Positions 6,864 to 8,905 of a DNA stretch of 8,905 nucleotides are shown here, in pieces. The stretch covers positions 1 to 8,905 of the forward strand of contig JAAKFB010000064.1 of the NCBI GenBank assembly GCA_011065235.1. Reading direction: 5' to 3'. The stretch comes from Chlamydiota bacterium (GTDB lineage Bacteria > Chlamydiota > Chlamydiia > Chlamydiales > Rhabdochlamydiaceae). The number at the start of each line of letters is the position of its first letter. The stretch's first letter is position 1. Made by a program: the position numbers and the translations under genes. The notes under the pieces were generated by a model. The model was not told the DNA's origin and made no database searches. It saw nothing but the letters and a program-made list of their open reading frames with translations.

Positions 6864-8543
6864 CTAATTCTCTATAGATAAAGGGTTTATGAATTTGTCG
6901 ACATCCTTGACGAGGACATCGAGACAGTCGCGCCAGAAGTCGGGCTTGCGTAAATCGACCCCGAGATGTTTCTCGGCGAGATCTTCCACACGCATTTGCC
7001 CTGTATCAGCCAGAAAGGCATCGAACTTGGGTCCAAAATCCCCTTCCTTTGCCCGTGCATATAGCCCTGTGCTCAAGAGATACCCAAAGGTATAGGGGAA
7101 ATTATAGAAAGGGAAGTGGGTATAATAAAAATGGAGCTTAGAAGCCCAAAAATAGGGATCCCAATCTGCTAGTGCATCGCAATAAGCCTCTTTTTGCGCT
7201 GCAACCATTAAATCACAGAGCCTTTCCACCGAGACAAATCCCTGTTTGCGCTCCTCGTAGAATGCTTTTTCAAAAATGAGCCGCGCTTGCAAGTTCATAA
7301 AATAAGCAACAGCCCGCTGAAGCTTGTCGTCGAGCAGTTGCATCCTCTCTTCATCGGTTTTTGCACCTTTAATCACCTGATCAATCACCACAGCCTCCCC
7401 AAAAGTGGAAGCTGTTTCTGCGACGTTCATTTGCATCTGTTGATAAAAATAGGGCAAATCCTTCACGCATTCATTGTGATAGGCATGTCCCAATTCATGG
7501 GCAAGGGTTGCCACATTGATGGGTGTTCCTTTATAGGTCATGAATATCCGGCTCTCACCCGATTTAGGAAGCATCACGCAGAATCCTCCTGCGGCCTTTC
7601 CTTTGCGGTCTTCGGCTTCGACCCATTGCTTTTCGAGTACTCCTTTGGCAAATTCAGCTTTCTTTGGATGAAACTTCCCAAACTGCTCCACAATGATCTC
7701 ACAGGCTGTTTCCCAAGGGATTTCAGCCACCTCTCCCAGCGGGGCTTCCACATCGACCCAAGAGAGTTTCTCCAGACCGAGCAGCTTAGCTTTGTGCTCT
7801 AAATAGCGCAAAAAGGCAGGTTTTGCTTCCTCGATTGCATGCCACATGGCATTGAGGGTCTCAGGCTCCATGCGGTTCAGGAAAAGGGGTTCATCGAGGA
7901 TATCATCCCATCCCCTGGCCTCATAGACTTTAAGCCGGAATCCTGCCAAATGATTCAAAAGTTGTGCCAAAAAATCGGCGTCCTTTTCCCAGGCCTCGTT
8001 CCAATCCTTAAATGCCTGCTGCCTCACCTGGCGATTTGCATCTGAGAGCAAATTATAGGCCTGCCCTATGGAGAGGCCTTCTTTTCCCACCTTAATCTTG
8101 CCCGTAAAGGACTGATATAGAGACCAAAAGCTATGATATCCATCTGCGGAGAGGGCATTAATCAGCTCTTCCTGCTCTTTGGTCCCTTTCCTCTTGGCAA
8201 CTTCTCGGAGCTCCTCGATATAAAAGGCAATTTCAGAGAACTCTTCCAAAAGTTGTTGAAAATCCGCCTCTTCCATTTCAGCCAGACGATTGGCGAGTTT
8301 AAAGAGAGCTCCTTCGTATGCAGCTGAAAGTCCCGAAAGCTCACCATTTTTGACATGAGCCGCCTGATCGGAGGGATCCTGCGCCATCAGGCAAGAGACG
8401 TAGGAATCTAGCTGTTTGAGCAGCATCCCCGCCTCTTGAAGTTTTAAGATATCTTCGCCTACAAGCAACTCTTTGACGCGCGATACCTCTTCACTAAAGG
8501 CAGCATCCGAGGCGTAAATCGAATCTAATTCCCATACAGTCAT
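6864..8543 (-). CDS. pepF: M3 family oligoendopeptidase (PepF type)
   Basis: This is a zinc metallopeptidase of family M3 that cuts short peptides in the cytosol, probably recycling oligopeptides from protein turnover or uptake. The product has 559 residues, somewhat short of the roughly 600 of PepF. It has no signal peptide or membrane helix. A helical N-terminal half leads to the zinc site HELGH (349-353), with the third ligand in NVAETASTFGE (E376, 23 residues after H353). FYNFPYTFGYLLSTGLY (479-495) is the conserved Tyr- and Gly-rich substrate-binding segment near the C-terminus. The motif spelling suits the pepF/M3 clade rather than thimet oligopeptidase. ATG 8543 gives an N-terminus (WELDSIY) normal for the clade, although no strong Shine-Dalgarno precedes it. 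It lies 63 bases upstream of fic on the same strand with no terminator between, so some read-through is likely. Confidence 0.95.
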   Translation of the reverse strand: MTVWELDSIYASDAAFSEEVSRVKELLVGEDILKLQEAGMLLKQLDSYVSCLMAQDPSDQAAHVKNGELSGLSAAYEGALFKLANRLAEMEEADFQQLLEEFSEIAFYIEELREVAKRKGTKEQEELINALSADGYHSFWSLYQSFTGKIKVGKEGLSIGQAYNLLSDANRQVRQQAFKDWNEAWEKDADFLAQLLNHLAGFRLKVYEARGWDDILDEPLFLNRMEPETLNAMWHAIEEAKPAFLRYLEHKAKLLGLEKLSWVDVEAPLGEVAEIPWETACEIIVEQFGKFHPKKAEFAKGVLEKQWVEAEDRKGKAAGGFCVMLPKSGESRIFMTYKGTPINVATLAHELGHAYHNECVKDLPYFYQQMQMNVAETASTFGEAVVIDQVIKGAKTDEERMQLLDDKLQRAVAYFMNLQARLIFEKAFYEERKQGFVSVERLCDLMVAAQKEAYCDALADWDPYFWASKLHFYYTHFPFYNFPYTFGYLLSTGLYARAKEGDFGPKFDAFLADTGQMRVEDLAEKHLGVDLRKPDFWRDCLDVLVKDVDKFINPLSIEN

Positions 8544-8598
8544 GACAGAATTTTACACAAAAATCTCATCGAAATCCAGGATAAACACATTCCAATTC

Positions 8599-8764
8599 TT
8601 GAACCCGTGACTGCCACCTTCTTTTCATCTAGGCGTTAGCGAAGGACTCGGATACAAGTTTCTCGAGGAAGGAAAGGTGTCTACACCTTGGCGACGAGAG
8701 AAGCGAAGTAGATGAGTGCTGCAGGTAGCATAGAGGAAAAACGAGGTAGCAGTCACGGGTTGAA
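8599..8764. mobile_element. MITE-like inverted-repeat element with 5-bp direct repeats
   Basis: Perfect 11-bp terminal inverted repeats, CCCGTGACTGC at 8604-8614 and GCAGTCACGGG at 8749-8759, bound a 156-bp element. The pairing continues inward with ACCT/AGGT (8616-8619 with 8744-8747) and TCTA/TAGA (8628-8631 with 8731-8734). The same five bases, TTGAA, flank it exactly on both sides (8599-8603 and 8760-8764), as a target-site duplication would. The interior folds further: TCTCG/CGAGA (8661-8665 with 8695-8699) and AAGGTG/CACCTT (8674-8679 with 8684-8689). No transposase is encoded. A structured small RNA with a long closing stem is the main alternative, since the whole sequence can fold into one extended hairpin. 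Confidence 0.55.
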
Positions 8765-8777
8765 CTGGACTGTGTAT

Positions 8778-8816
8778 AAAAAAAATCGGACTTGAGGGGA
8801 AATATCAAGCCCGATT
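8778..8816 (-). terminator. Rho-independent terminator, leftward
   Basis: An inverted repeat pairs AATCGG with CCGATT (8784-8789 with 8811-8816) and, after one mismatch, CTTGA with TCAAG (8791-8795 with 8805-8809), around a 9-base loop. On the minus strand the stem runs straight into eight T residues (complement of 8778-8785). The plus-strand side has only three Ts, so the working direction is leftward. It would end a transcript that comes from beyond the right edge and insulate pepF from it. Confidence 0.75.
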
Positions 8817-8905
8817 TATACCCAAGCAACCTGAAAAATTGATTTTGGACTGCGTCGGCTTTTTCTCATATTTTTCGTCTGTTCGCACGCGCCGTGTCTA
8901 TGAAC
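8816..8905 (-). CDS. Possible 3' end of a leftward gene entering from the right
   Basis: Two minus-strand frames are open to the window edge. One gives 29 residues ending in SIFQVAWV with TAA at 8818-8816, immediately at the terminator stem. The other gives FIDTARANRRKI and stops at TGA 8868-8866. The terminator just downstream supports some gene ending here. I cannot tell which frame is used and do not recognise either peptide; both are short enough to be open by chance. Confidence 0.25.
   Translation of the reverse strand, partial: VHRHGACEQTKNMRKSRRSPKSIFQVAWV

Larger units (their letters stand above)
8544..8905. other. Region upstream of pepF without a complete gene
   Basis: These 362 bases contain, from left to right, the short pepF leader (8544-8598), an inverted-repeat element with flanking direct repeats (8599-8764), a leftward terminator hairpin (8778-8816) and what may be the end of a gene entering from the right. 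No convincing pepF promoter was found. A minus-strand ORF from TTG 8829 to 8629 crosses both the terminator and the element; it shows no family motif and is probably not real. Confidence 0.6.

Noticed and set aside
7287..7802. 171-codon plus-strand ORF inside pepF
   Set aside because: It is antisense to the zinc-site region of pepF, with low-complexity Cys/His/Phe-rich content caused by the opposite strand; no independent signals support it.
8544..8600. Possible pepF promoter with TAAAAT as -10
   Set aside because: The matching -35 position reads TGGATT, a poor fit, and the start of transcription would fall almost on the ATG.
8599..8764. RNase P RNA, tmRNA, SRP RNA or tRNA
   Set aside because: None of the conserved core sequences of these RNAs is present; the GGGTTCAA stretch resembles a T-loop but lacks a matching T-stem.
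8629..8829. 66-codon minus-strand ORF from a TTG
   Set aside because: It runs through the terminator hairpin and then through most of the inverted-repeat element, has a weak start and no recognised motif. It is better explained by those two structures.

Overview
This window carries four substantial genes and fits a member of the Chlamydiota, most likely an environmental (Parachlamydiales-like) lineage rather than a Chlamydia species. The main evidence is the fused SecD-SecF translocase subunit with a very long extra periplasmic region ahead of its GLDLSGG motif, followed directly by recJ. From memory, the same order occurs in Chlamydia trachomatis. I estimate about 45-48% G+C from a few sampled lines. 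That is higher than I recall for Chlamydia or most Parachlamydia, so genus and species stay open.

Layout, left to right. Positions 2-3673 (+) hold the secDF fusion, whose 5' end lies beyond the left edge. Positions 3674-3977 are a 304-base spacer with two short hairpins and one doubtful TTG-started ORF. Positions 3978-5720 (+) are recJ. Positions 5709-6800 (-) are an AT-rich fic gene whose tail overlaps the recJ tail by 12 bases. Positions 6791-6854 hold the most striking signal: five copies of a 10-bp element on an 11-bp period, in two opposing blocks, woven through a good sigma70-type promoter and the fic start codon. Positions 6864-8543 (-) are an M3 oligoendopeptidase of the PepF type. 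Positions 8544-8905 hold no complete gene: a 156-bp MITE-like inverted-repeat element flanked by 5-bp direct repeats, a leftward intrinsic terminator, and probably the tail of a leftward gene that enters from the right edge.

Function. secDF and recJ are housekeeping genes for proton-driven protein export and 5'-3' DNA resection in repair. pepF is a cytosolic zinc peptidase for oligopeptides. fic looks like a later arrival: it is AT-rich, has its own promoter, and encodes a self-inhibited AMP-transferase with a C-terminal winged helix. The operator array at its start suggests that the protein, or a relative, represses its own transcription. No CRISPR array, tRNA, rRNA, phage module or multi-gene defence cluster was seen. 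The candidates for something undescribed are the fic operator array and the MITE-like element upstream of pepF.
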